This document shows positions 1 through 8,018 of a DNA stretch of 64,000 nucleotides, piece after piece (the first letter of the stretch is position 1; every line of letters begins with the position of its first letter). The notes below the pieces were generated by a model. It had not been told where the DNA came from. It ran no database searches and was given only the letters and a program-made list of their open reading frames with translations. The stretch is from NCBI RefSeq assembly GCF_041107455.1, contig NZ_JBGBPY010000001.1, positions 62,001 through 126,000 of the forward strand. Reading direction: 5' to 3'. Origin of the DNA: Rhodanobacter humi. GTDB taxonomy: Bacteria > Pseudomonadota > Gammaproteobacteria > Xanthomonadales > Rhodanobacteraceae. Both the position numbers and the translations under genes were made by a program.

Positions 1-60
1 TCGGGGATCTGGATGGCGTGGTTCATGGGCGCAGTGTGCGCAAGGGCTTGCGGGGAAGCT

Positions 61-74
61 TTGACGCACGTCAA
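61..74. promoter_or_regulatory. Upstream FNR/DNR-type palindrome before norZ
   Basis: The sequence TTGACGCACGTCAA is a perfect palindrome of the TTGAC-N4-GTCAA form, one base per half-site away from the FNR/ANR consensus TTGAT-N4-ATCAA. CRP/FNR regulators such as DNR and NNR use such sites to switch on denitrification genes. It sits about 200 bases before the NO reductase start, so it could be an auxiliary site or serve a gene leaving the window leftward. An ATG on the minus strand at 26 could start such a gene, but only eight codons are visible and it cannot be identified. Confidence 0.55.
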
Positions 75-188
75 ACCGGCTTGCGACGACTTCGCGCCCC
101 ACCGCGCGCCGCCGCGGTTTCCCTGTCCTGCGCGATCCGCGTGCGTCGACATGCCGCAGCCGCTGCGACCGCGCCAATGCGGGCAGGA

Positions 189-237
189 CTGACGCAGGTC
201 AGGAAGGGTCGACGGCCACGCACCTAGCATGCCGCGC
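189..237 (+). promoter_or_regulatory. Class II FNR/DNR-type promoter of norZ
   Basis: CTGACGCAGGTCAG (189-202) is a second palindrome with the five-N4-five spacing of FNR-family sites, centred at 195.5. A -10-like TAGCAT lies at 225-230, which predicts a transcription start near 237. The palindrome centre would then be at -41.5, the standard position of an FNR-type activator at a class II promoter. No good -35 hexamer is visible, as expected for an activator-dependent promoter. The regulator itself is not in the window. Confidence 0.55.
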
Positions 238-273
238 GCCTTCCCCCTTCTCATGAGCCCCAAGGAGATTCGC

Positions 274-2571
274 ATGGCCTCACCCACTCCAGCTGCGGAC
301 CGCGCCGGTCCGCAGGATCGCGTCAGCCGGGTACTGATCTGGATACTCGTCGCCGTCACCATCGCCTGTTCGATCGGCATGCTGGCGGCCACCCGCAGCA
401 CCTACGAACAGGCCGCACCGATCCCGCAGCTGATGGCGACGGCCGACGGCACGCCGGTACTGACCTACGCCGACATCGTCGCCGGCAAGTCCGGCTTCCA
501 GAAGGCCGACCTGATGGACTACGGCAGCCTGTACGGCATGGGCTCGTCGTTCGGCGAGGACTACACCGCCGAATACCTCGTGCAACTGGCGAAGGAGGTG
601 CAGGACAACCTGGCGCTGGCGCGCTACGGCCAGCCGTTCGCCGCCATCGATGCCGAGCGGCAGTCCGGCATCGCCACCGCCATGCGCGCGGAGCTGCAGG
701 GCATCGACCTCAGCCAGTCGCAGGTAGTGCTGCCCGACGCGGTGGCCAAGGCCATCGTCGCGCTGCGCGAGCGCATCGGCGAATCGCTGCGCCGGGACGA
801 CTTCACCAGGGGCTATACCGGCGCCCGCGCGCTGAATCCGGAGAGCGCGCGGCAGACCGCCGGCTTCCTGCTCTACTCCTCGCTGACCACGGTCGCGCGC
901 CGCCCCGGCAAGGACTACTCGTGGACCAGCAACTGGCCGTCCGAACCGCTGGTCGGCAACAGCCCCACGCCGGCCACGTTCACCTGGACCTGGGCCTCGT
1001 TCACCATGGTGTTCTTCGCCATCGGCGCGATCCTGGTGATCTTCCGCCTGTGGATCGAACCCAGGGCGCCGAACGAAACCTTCGAGCCCGTACTGGAGAA
1101 GTTCCGCACGCCCACGCCCAGCCAGAAGGCGTTGTGGAAGTATTTCCTGGTGGTGGCCGGCGTGCTGCTGGTGCAGATCCTGGTCGGCTCGATCATGGCG
1201 CACTACTACACCGAGCGCGCCAGCTTCTACGGCATCGACATCGACCGCTGGCTGCCGTTCGCCTTCCTGCGCAGCGTGCACCTGCAGGCGCCGATCGTGT
1301 GGATCGGCGTGAGCTGGATCGCGGGCGGCCTGTTCCTCGCCCCGATCATCGGCCGCAGCGAGCCGCGCGGGCAGCGCTTCCTGGTGAACCTGATCTTCTG
1401 GGTGCTGGTGGTCATCGTGGCCGGCGCGCTGGTCGGCAACTACCTCGGCATCGCCGGCATCGTCGACCAGCACTGGTTCTGGTTCGGCAACCAGGGGCTG
1501 TCCTACCTGGAGATGGGCCGCTTCTGGCAGATCCTGTTCTTCGTCGGCCTCACCGTGTGGTGCGTGGTGCTGCTGCGTGCGTTCCTGCCCACGCTGCGGA
1601 CGCTGTTCCGGCAGAGCGGTTCGCTGTACGGCCTGTTCCGCATCGAACACCTGGTGTGGGTCAGCACGCTGACCGTGGCCTTGTTCTACGTGTTCGGCAT
1701 GATCCCGCTGGGTTCGCCCAACCCCTCGTTCTCGATCACCGACTTCTGGCGCTGGTGGGTGGTGCACCTGTGGGTGGAACTGGCCTTCGAGCTGTTCGCC
1801 GCCTCGGTCACCGGCTACTTCCTGATGGCGCTGGGGCTGGTGTCGCGGCAGATGGCCGAGCGCGCGGTGCTGTTCGAATGGATCCTGATCGTGATCGGCG
1901 GCGTGCTGGGCACCGGCCACCACCTGTACTGGGCCGGTGAGCCCGGCCTGTGGGTGGGCGTGGGCAGCATGTTCTCCTTCATCGAGGTGCTGCCGCTGGT
2001 GCTGCTGGCGCTGGAGGCGATCGACCAGCACCAGCACGTCAAGGCCAAGCAGGACTTCCCGTACAAGCTCGCCTACCTGTACATCCTGGGCGCGGCGTTC
2101 TGGAACTTCGTGGGCGCTGGCGTGTTCGGCGGCGGCACGCTCAACGCGCCGCTGGTGAACTACTACGAGCACGGCACCTTCCTCACGCTCAACCACGCGC
2201 ACACCTCGATGTTCGGCGCCTTCGGCCTGCTTGCCATCGGCCTGCTCTACATGGTGCTGCGCTACTTCAACGGCGAGCGCCCATGGAGCGACCGCTGCGG
2301 CGTGTGGGCGTTCTGGCTCTACAACATCGGCGTGGTGATGTGGATCGTGATGAACTTCTATCCGGTGGGCTGGCCGCAGCTGGAAGCGGTCTACACCCAC
2401 GGCTACGCCTACGCGCGCAGCCTCGCGTTCTACGACACCACCACGTTCTGGCAGTGGATGCGCATGCCGGGCGACGTCGTGTTCGCCGCGGGCGCGCTGC
2501 TGATGGCGTGGGACTTCCTGGCCAAGCTGTGGGCCCAGCGCCAGGCCCGCCTGACCGCACCCGGCCGCTGA
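274..2571 (+). CDS. norZ: Quinol-dependent nitric oxide reductase (qNOR)
   Basis: This 765-residue inner-membrane protein matches the single-subunit quinol-oxidising NO reductase, which reduces two NO to N2O in denitrification or NO detoxification. An N-terminal membrane anchor (about residues 20-39) is followed by a periplasmic region resembling the cytochrome c-like domain of NorC but without a CxxCH haem site, as in qNOR. A NorB-like bundle of many hydrophobic segments follows, with conserved His positions (for example in TGHHLYW and NHAHTSMFG) expected to bind haem and non-haem iron. The ATG at 274 is chosen because AAGGAG (262-267) precedes it at ideal distance; an in-frame ATG at 229 lacks this. 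No norC or accessory nor genes lie nearby, which fits the one-subunit enzyme. Regulation is probably through the two FNR/DNR-type boxes upstream. Confidence 0.93.
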   Translation: MASPTPAADRAGPQDRVSRVLIWILVAVTIACSIGMLAATRSTYEQAAPIPQLMATADGTPVLTYADIVAGKSGFQKADLMDYGSLYGMGSSFGEDYTAEYLVQLAKEVQDNLALARYGQPFAAIDAERQSGIATAMRAELQGIDLSQSQVVLPDAVAKAIVALRERIGESLRRDDFTRGYTGARALNPESARQTAGFLLYSSLTTVARRPGKDYSWTSNWPSEPLVGNSPTPATFTWTWASFTMVFFAIGAILVIFRLWIEPRAPNETFEPVLEKFRTPTPSQKALWKYFLVVAGVLLVQILVGSIMAHYYTERASFYGIDIDRWLPFAFLRSVHLQAPIVWIGVSWIAGGLFLAPIIGRSEPRGQRFLVNLIFWVLVVIVAGALVGNYLGIAGIVDQHWFWFGNQGLSYLEMGRFWQILFFVGLTVWCVVLLRAFLPTLRTLFRQSGSLYGLFRIEHLVWVSTLTVALFYVFGMIPLGSPNPSFSITDFWRWWVVHLWVELAFELFAASVTGYFLMALGLVSRQMAERAVLFEWILIVIGGVLGTGHHLYWAGEPGLWVGVGSMFSFIEVLPLVLLALEAIDQHQHVKAKQDFPYKLAYLYILGAAFWNFVGAGVFGGGTLNAPLVNYYEHGTFLTLNHAHTSMFGAFGLLAIGLLYMVLRYFNGERPWSDRCGVWAFWLYNIGVVMWIVMNFYPVGWPQLEAVYTHGYAYARSLAFYDTTTFWQWMRMPGDVVFAAGALLMAWDFLAKLWAQRQARLTAPGR

Positions 2572-2580
2572 GCAGCCGCA

Positions 2581-2614
2581 CCGACAGCCGGTGGACAACT
2601 CCGCCGGCTGTCGG
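2581..2614 (+). terminator. Hairpin just after norZ
   Basis: CCGACAGCCGG (2581-2591) pairs perfectly with CCGGCTGTCGG (2604-2614) around a 12-base loop, beginning 10 bases after the norZ stop. There is no U-tract, so it may be a 3' stabilising stem or a weak terminator rather than a classical intrinsic terminator. Confidence 0.45.
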
Positions 2615-2799
2615 CTTCCGGGCCGGTCGTTGGCAGCCTTTTCGTGGCCGGCACGGCCGGCCACCCGTACGAAGCCGTCACGCAGATCGGCGCCTGGCGG
2701 CTCAAGCCGCCAGCAACTTGCAACAGGAATCGGACGATATCGACAGTATCGGCACGACGACTGGCTATATTGTCGAAACTGCCAGCTCTCCGACGCGCC

Positions 2800-3309
2800 A
2801 TGGACAACCGCAAACCGATGCCACCACGATCAGCCGGCCCGCAAGGCACGCGACTGTTTTCCGCCGAAGCACTGCGTTTGCAGGCAAGCGAGGCGACTCC
2901 CGTTTCCACCGGGCGCGCCAGCGTCAACGAGCCGGTACTCGAAGGCGTCGGTGGCGAACTCGGCGGCCGGCGCTTTTCGGTACGCCCCGGCCGGCAGACG
3001 ATAGGCCGGCGCGGCGACAACAACATCGTGATCGGCGATTCCAGCGTGTCCGCCTCGCATGCCTGGATCATGAACCAGCAAGGCCATTACGTGATCATGA
3101 ACACGCTGTCCACCAACGGCACGTTCGTGAACGACCAGCGCGTGCACGAATCGGTGCTGCGGCATGGCGACCGCATCCGGCTGGGCCAGGCGGAATTCGT
3201 GTTCCTTACCCGGGACCCTGGGGCCTCGCGCTCCCGCTGGCTGCCGTTCGCGCTGATCGGGCTGGTTCTGCTCGCTGCGGTGGCCGCGCTGGCCTGGTGG
3301 CTGCTCTGA
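2800..3309 (+). CDS. FHA-domain protein with C-terminal membrane anchor
   Basis: The 169-residue product has an FHA (forkhead-associated) domain at about residues 45-140, which binds phosphothreonine peptides. Visible hallmarks are the GRRGDNN turn, the S-x-S-H-A element (SVSASHAW) and the TNGTFVN motif. A single hydrophobic segment (WLPFALIGLVLLAAVAALAW) closes the protein, so it is probably an inner-membrane tail-anchored protein with the FHA domain in the cytoplasm. It ends 10 bases before the Ser/Thr kinase gene, so the two are likely co-transcribed and the kinase probably makes its ligand. The ATG at 2800 is preferred; ATG 2818 is a close alternative. A TATATT at 2766-2771 could be its -10 box, without a clear -35. 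Confidence 0.8.
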   Translation: MDNRKPMPPRSAGPQGTRLFSAEALRLQASEATPVSTGRASVNEPVLEGVGGELGGRRFSVRPGRQTIGRRGDNNIVIGDSSVSASHAWIMNQQGHYVIMNTLSTNGTFVNDQRVHESVLRHGDRIRLGQAEFVFLTRDPGASRSRWLPFALIGLVLLAAVAALAWWLL

Positions 3310-3319
3310 GGGGTTCGGT

Positions 3320-5020
3320 GTGACTGTCCCTGCCACCGCGGCCGTGCCGCGGACCATCGGCCGCTACCGCATCGACGGCGTGCTCGGCGAAGGCGCGATG
3401 GCGGTGGTGTACGCCGGGTACGATCCCGGCATCCAGCGCCGGGTCGCCATCAAGTGCCTGCATCGCCACGTGGCCGATGATGCCGCGTACCGGCGGCGCT
3501 TCCTCGCCGAAGCGCGCGCAGCCGGGCACCTGATGCACCCGAATATCGTCACGATCTTCGATGCCGGCGAAACCGAGGACGGCCGTACCTACATCGCGAT
3601 GGAGCGCCTCGACGGCGAAACGCTGGCAAGCCGCGTCGCCAGCGAGGGCTTGCCGCCCCTGCCCATGGTGATCGAACTGGCCAGCCAGATGGCCGCGGCG
3701 CTGGACTACGCGCATGGCCAGGGCGTCATCCACCACGACATCAAGCCCGAGAACATCATGCTGGCCGAGGGCTGGCATTACGCCAAGCTCAGCGATTTCG
3801 GCATCGCCGAACGGCGCGGCGCGCGCACGGCCAGCGACGCGATCGGCGGCACGCCGGCCTACATGGCGCTGGAGCGCCTGCGCGGCGAACCGGACGACGC
3901 CCGCAGCGACCTGTTCTCGCTGGGCGTGGTGCTGCACTGGCTGATCACGGGCAAGTTGCCGTGGCGCGAGACCGCCGACGTGCCGCGCCTGATCCGCGAA
4001 CGGCAACGCTCGCCGCGTCCGGCGATCGAGCCGCTCGATCCGGCCACGCCATCGATGCTGGTGAACATCGTGCGCACCCTGCTCGCGCCCACGGCCGACG
4101 CGCGCTACCAGAGCGGTGCCGAAGTCGTCGACGACCTGCGCCAGGCACGCCGCGAATACGAGCGCCTGCACGAGAAGCCGCTCGCCAATCGCATCATCTC
4201 GCTGCGCCTGCGCTGGGCCGCCGCACTGGGCGCCACGTTGTGCCTGGTGCTGCTGGTGGGCCTGGCGGTGATCTACGCCAAGCAGAGCAGCGCGGTGACC
4301 GGCCTCGCGCTGGACTTCGGCAGTTCGCTGGGCCGCATCGTCGCCGGCGAAGCCTCGGAAAACCTGCTGCTGGGCGACCAGGCGGCCACGCGCGCGCTGG
4401 TGCAGGACATCGCGAAAAATCGCCAGATCCGCTATCTCGCCGTCGCCGACCACCTGGGCCAGGTCGTCGCCAGCACGCAGCCCGCCGACGTCGGCCGGCC
4501 GCTGGTCATCCCGACCGGGCAGAAGTACCTGCCCCGCGCGGACGGCATCGACAGTTATCGCAGCCAGATCGCCGGCGGCGAAGAGATGCTGCTGTTCGAC
4601 GTGCCGATCCGCTACCAGGCCAAGCTGGTGGGCGACCTGCGCCTGGGTATCAGCGAAGCGCCGCTGCACGCGGCGCAGCGGATGACGCTGTGGGTGATCC
4701 TCGCCGTGCTGCTGGTGACGCTGGTGGCGGTGATCGGCGCCGCCTACTGGCTGTTCCGGCGCCCGCTGGTCCTGCTGCAGATGCTGAGCGACGCCCTGCT
4801 CCGGGTCGGCCGCGGCGACTTCCACCACCGCATCCGCCTGGTGCGCCGGGACGAGCTGGGCCAGTTGTTCGCCGCATTCAACCTGATGAACAGCGCATTG
4901 CAGGCACGCCAGCAAAACGAGGCCGGGCCGTCCACCGCGCCGCGCGTGGCCACGGACAACGCATCGCAGCCAACGCGCATCATCCAGCCGCCGGACGCCG
5001 GACAGGACGCGCCCGAATAG
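3320..5020 (+). CDS. Membrane Ser/Thr protein kinase with C-terminal sensor and HAMP
   Basis: This 566-residue protein starts at GTG 3320. Residues 15-275 are a Hanks-type kinase: glycine loop GEGAMAVV (23-30), lysine K45 in AIK, catalytic segment HHDIKPEN (138-145, D140; usual HRD is HHD), DFG at 159-161, and GGTPAYMALE where APE would be expected (ALE). A membrane segment (about 299-320), a periplasmic sensor-like region (321-454), a second membrane segment (455-479) and a HAMP linker (480-530) follow. A HAMP C-terminal to the sensor in a protein whose kinase is N-terminal is an unusual order, since HAMP normally feeds a downstream output. No domain follows it, only a short polar tail. The gene probably forms a signalling unit with the preceding FHA gene and the convergent PP2C phosphatase. 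The substrate is unknown. Confidence 0.88.
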   Translation: MTVPATAAVPRTIGRYRIDGVLGEGAMAVVYAGYDPGIQRRVAIKCLHRHVADDAAYRRRFLAEARAAGHLMHPNIVTIFDAGETEDGRTYIAMERLDGETLASRVASEGLPPLPMVIELASQMAAALDYAHGQGVIHHDIKPENIMLAEGWHYAKLSDFGIAERRGARTASDAIGGTPAYMALERLRGEPDDARSDLFSLGVVLHWLITGKLPWRETADVPRLIRERQRSPRPAIEPLDPATPSMLVNIVRTLLAPTADARYQSGAEVVDDLRQARREYERLHEKPLANRIISLRLRWAAALGATLCLVLLVGLAVIYAKQSSAVTGLALDFGSSLGRIVAGEASENLLLGDQAATRALVQDIAKNRQIRYLAVADHLGQVVASTQPADVGRPLVIPTGQKYLPRADGIDSYRSQIAGGEEMLLFDVPIRYQAKLVGDLRLGISEAPLHAAQRMTLWVILAVLLVTLVAVIGAAYWLFRRPLVLLQMLSDALLRVGRGDFHHRIRLVRRDELGQLFAAFNLMNSALQARQQNEAGPSTAPRVATDNASQPTRIIQPPDAGQDAPE

Positions 5021-5077
5021 CCTGGACGGCGGAAGCGCCCAGTGCGAAGCAGCCACGCCGGCACCGAACGTTGCGCT

Positions 5078-6022
5078 TCAGAACTGCTTCAGCCGCTGCT
5101 TGATCTCGAGCGCGCGGGCGCGGTAGACCACTGCCGGTTCGTAGGACGGGTCGATCGCCAGCACGTGATCCCACAGTGCGATCGCGGGGTCCAGTTTCTG
5201 GTCGCGGTACAGCACGATCGCGCGCTGGTGATAGGCGGCCAGCAGTTGCTGGCGCATGGAGTCGGCCTGGGGGCCGCTGGGCTTCAAGCGGGGGTCCAGC
5301 GACAGCGCTTCGTCCATCTGCACCAGCGCCTGGTCCTTGTGCCCGTGTTCCAGCAGGGACACGCTATCGCGCTGCAGGCGGCGCGCCCTGGCCGTGGCCG
5401 ACTCGCCCGCCGGCCCCTGCCCTGCACCGGCTACGTCGACCACGGGTGCGCTCTTCACCGGGCGGGAGGTCGACGCCGCATCGCTCGCCGGGGACGAAGC
5501 CAGTGGCAGGCGCAGCGTCTGGCCGGTGCGCAGGAGCGAGGGATCGGCCGAGCCGTTGTAGCGCGCCAGGATCAGGAAGCGCTGCGCGTCGCCGAGATGG
5601 CGGGCCGCCAGCGTGCTGTAGGAATCGCCCGGACGCACCACGTAGCTGCGCGAGCGCGCACCCAGCTCCTGTTCGGGATCCACCGTGAGCTGGTGCAGCA
5701 TCGATTGTGCCGTGCGGTCGTCGGGATGGACGGTCAGGTACTGCCGCAGCGCACGTTCGCCCTCGTCGTAGCGCCCGCGCTGGAGGTCGCCGCTGATGAT
5801 CGCGCCGAGCGACTCGGTCGGGATGGCTGTCGCCTCGCGCGCCGTTGTCGACGGCTGGGTGACTGTGACCCTGGGCGAGCCATTCAGGCGGTCCTCGACC
5901 CGGCCCTTGAGCGTGTTCACCTGCGTGCAGCCACTGGCGGCGAGCACGGCCAACACGGCGGCGAAGCGCAGGGATGGTCCGGCGATGCGCCGGCTTCGAT
6001 GGATGATTCCTGCCATGTTCAT
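5078..6022 (-). CDS. LysM-domain lipoprotein with TPR-like region
   Basis: The 314-residue product begins with a lipoprotein signal (charged start, hydrophobic stretch, LAASGC lipobox with Cys32). A LysM domain (about 128-175, YVVRPGDSYSTLAARHLG) should bind peptidoglycan, and helical tetratricopeptide-like segments lie before and after it (QYLTVHPDD; VLAIDPSYEPAVVYRARAL). It is probably an envelope-anchored scaffold. The ATG at 6022 overlaps the stop of the upstream phosphatase gene as ATGA, so the two are translationally coupled; this decides the start, although the reading frame stays open to 6292. It converges with the kinase gene, whose periplasmic domain could conceivably sense the same compartment (inference). 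Confidence 0.75.
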   Translation of the reverse strand: MNMAGIIHRSRRIAGPSLRFAAVLAVLAASGCTQVNTLKGRVEDRLNGSPRVTVTQPSTTAREATAIPTESLGAIISGDLQRGRYDEGERALRQYLTVHPDDRTAQSMLHQLTVDPEQELGARSRSYVVRPGDSYSTLAARHLGDAQRFLILARYNGSADPSLLRTGQTLRLPLASSPASDAASTSRPVKSAPVVDVAGAGQGPAGESATARARRLQRDSVSLLEHGHKDQALVQMDEALSLDPRLKPSGPQADSMRQQLLAAYHQRAIVLYRDQKLDPAIALWDHVLAIDPSYEPAVVYRARALEIKQRLKQF

Positions 6023-6885
6023 GCCTTGCCGTCGCCTTGCGCGGCCGGTGCGCCGGCACCGGGCGCCGTCGCGCCCGCGGGATGCACCATGGACCAGAGC
6101 CTTTCGCCGTAGCGCCGCATCCAGCCCTTGCCCGCGATCCGCATCAGGATCAGCGCGGCATTGTCGCCCTGCTCGCCGCCGCGTGCGGTCGCCAGCTGCA
6201 GTGCCTCGCGCAACGCTCCCGCCTGATCGCGGCGACGCGACAACCGGCGCAGTTCGGGCGTGGACAATTGTTCCCAGACGCCATCGCTGCACAGCACGAA
6301 GGTCTGTCCCACGCGCAGGATCGCGCCACCGTGCTCGACCTCGGGCGGCTGCGGCCCGCCGAGTCCGCGCAGCAGCTTGTGCTGGTCGGGGTCGCTCGCC
6401 AGCTGTTCCGGCGCGATCTCGCCGCGCCGCAGCTTGAGCTGCGCGACGCTGTGGTCCTCGGTGCGGTTGAGGCAGTGCCGTCCCTGGAAACGATAGAGGC
6501 GGCTGTCACCGACATGGGCCCAGTACGCCTGGTTGCCGCGGATCAGCAAGGCGACCACGGTCGAATGCGGTTCCCCGCCTGTCAGCCCCTCGCGCCGCCT
6601 GACCAGTTCGGCATGGGCCTCCTGGCACAGCGTTTCGAGGAACAACGCGCCGGGCTGTTCGCGCCACAGACCCTGCGCCCACAGTTGCTGAGCCGCGCGG
6701 ATCACGCCCTCGCTGGCCAACTCGCCGGCGCCGTCGCCGCCCATGCCGTCGGCCAGCACCAGCAGATGCACGTCCGTGGCCGCGTCGTGCAGGCAGGTCA
6801 AGGCATCCTGCTGCGTTTCGCGCCCGCCGCGGGCCCGCCCGGCAGCCACCTGCGGCTGGGAGTGGAAATCGATTGCCTGGTCCAT
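6019..6885 (-). CDS. PP2C-family Ser/Thr phosphatase
   Basis: The 288-residue protein is a PPM/PP2C metal-dependent phosphatase. It shows the N-terminal GGRETQQDA element, LADGMGGDGAGE (metal-binding Asp46 and the glycine turn), GDSRLYRF, and the C-terminal CSDGVWEQL with its metal-ligand Asp. The family reverses Hanks-kinase phosphorylation of Ser/Thr, so the natural partner is the kinase encoded 1 kb away on the opposite strand. It has no membrane segment and should be cytoplasmic. Its stop overlaps the next start (ATGA at 6019-6022). Confidence 0.88.
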   Translation of the reverse strand: MDQAIDFHSQPQVAAGRARGGRETQQDALTCLHDAATDVHLLVLADGMGGDGAGELASEGVIRAAQQLWAQGLWREQPGALFLETLCQEAHAELVRRREGLTGGEPHSTVVALLIRGNQAYWAHVGDSRLYRFQGRHCLNRTEDHSVAQLKLRRGEIAPEQLASDPDQHKLLRGLGGPQPPEVEHGGAILRVGQTFVLCSDGVWEQLSTPELRRLSRRRDQAGALREALQLATARGGEQGDNAALILMRIAGKGWMRRYGERLWSMVHPAGATAPGAGAPAAQGDGKA

Positions 6886-6927
6886 CGTGCCCGCAGCCCC
6901 CTGTCGAAACCGATGCCGTCCGCAGGC

Positions 6928-7911
6928 TCAACGCCCGAAGTGGATTTCCTCGCCTTCGTGGTCGCGGTCCCAGCCGCGCAGTTCGTCGCGGATGTGGGCG
7001 ATGCGCTGGCGGCCGAGCGCGTTGCGCTCCTCGTCCAGCACCTGCCCATCCAGGAGTTCCGCCATGCGCTGCGCGGTGGGCAGCATGGTGTCCCAGGCGT
7101 CGAGTGCGGGCAGCGGCGCGGGCAGCGTCATGAAGAAGCTGAGGCCGGGGGTGCGCATGGCGTCGAGCCGGGACAGGTCGAAACTGCCGGGCTTGAGCAT
7201 GTTGGCGACGCTGAAGATCGGGCCGAGTTCGCGCTTGCCGTCGACGAGACGGTGGTAGATGCCCATGTCGCCGAATTCGAGGCCGGCCTTCTCGGCCGCC
7301 ACGATCAGGTCGGAGCCGTTGAAGTGACTGCCTTCGCGCGCCATCACGAACAGGGTGACGATGCGCTCCACCGCGACCTGCGGCGGACGGCGGCCGAGGT
7401 CGGAACGCGGCGGCATGCGGGATGCCTGCGGTGCGGACGCGGCCGGCGCAGGGGCCGGCACCGGGCCAGGCACCGTAGCGGTCGGCACCGTTGCCGACGG
7501 GGACGACGACGGCGCGCGCAACGCATCGACGATCGAGGCCGCCTGCCCCGCCAGCTTGCCGCGCGACAGCGGCGCGTTGCGCTCGCCGGCGAGCGTGGCG
7601 CCGAGGCGTTCGAGTTCCTCGCGCAGGCCGACGTCCAGCTCGCCCTGCTGCGGCAGCGGTTCGTCGGCCAGTGCATGGTCGGTGGCGCTGAAGGAAAGCC
7701 CATCCTCGTCGCCGGCTTCGCCCAGCGTGGGCTCGCGGCGTTCGCCGCCGTGCGCGGCCTGCCCGGTCGGCGCGCGCCGCCGGCCCTGCTGCTCCTTCTT
7801 CGGCTGGCCGAACAACCAGATCAGCGCGAGCACGACCACGCCGACGATCAACAGCGGTATGCCGACCGCCGGATTCCAGGCAAGGGCAAGCACGGGTTGC
7901 AGCGTCATCAT
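6928..7911 (-). CDS. zipA: Cell division protein ZipA
   Basis: The 327-residue protein has the ZipA layout: an N-terminal membrane anchor (about residues 14-34, GIPLLIVGVVVLALIWLFG), a charged then Pro/Ala-rich linker (about 35-175), and a C-terminal FtsZ-binding domain (about 180-327) with VTLFVMAREGSHFNGSDL and LPAPLPALDAWDTMLPTAQRMAELL. ZipA tethers FtsZ to the inner membrane during divisome assembly. It lies directly downstream of smc, the usual order in this group. The gene after it here is a phosphatase rather than ligA, which commonly follows smc-zipA in Xanthomonas. Two successive ATG codons (7911, 7908) serve as start. Confidence 0.9.
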   Translation of the reverse strand: MMTLQPVLALAWNPAVGIPLLIVGVVVLALIWLFGQPKKEQQGRRRAPTGQAAHGGERREPTLGEAGDEDGLSFSATDHALADEPLPQQGELDVGLREELERLGATLAGERNAPLSRGKLAGQAASIVDALRAPSSSPSATVPTATVPGPVPAPAPAASAPQASRMPPRSDLGRRPPQVAVERIVTLFVMAREGSHFNGSDLIVAAEKAGLEFGDMGIYHRLVDGKRELGPIFSVANMLKPGSFDLSRLDAMRTPGLSFFMTLPAPLPALDAWDTMLPTAQRMAELLDGQVLDEERNALGRQRIAHIRDELRGWDRDHEGEEIHFGR

Positions 7912-8018
7912 CGGTTCCTCGTGTAGTTCGGCATCCGCCTGCGGGCGGCTTCCGAATCCGCGGACCCGGCAACTGTCCGGGCCCGCTCCTCAATGCATGC
8001 CAGCGCGCCGGCAACGGC

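Noticed and set aside
1-26. Possible start of a minus-strand gene (MNHAIQIP)
   Set aside because: Only eight codons lie in the window and no Shine-Dalgarno precedes the ATG.
280-2664. 794-aa open frame antisense to norZ
   Set aside because: It is rich in His, Gln, Arg and Ala with no domain pattern, which is what the reverse strand of a high-GC membrane protein gene gives; norZ is secure.
3206-5056. 616-aa open frame antisense to the kinase
   Set aside because: Composition is the mirror of the kinase codons and no motif is seen; kinase motifs are complete on the other strand.
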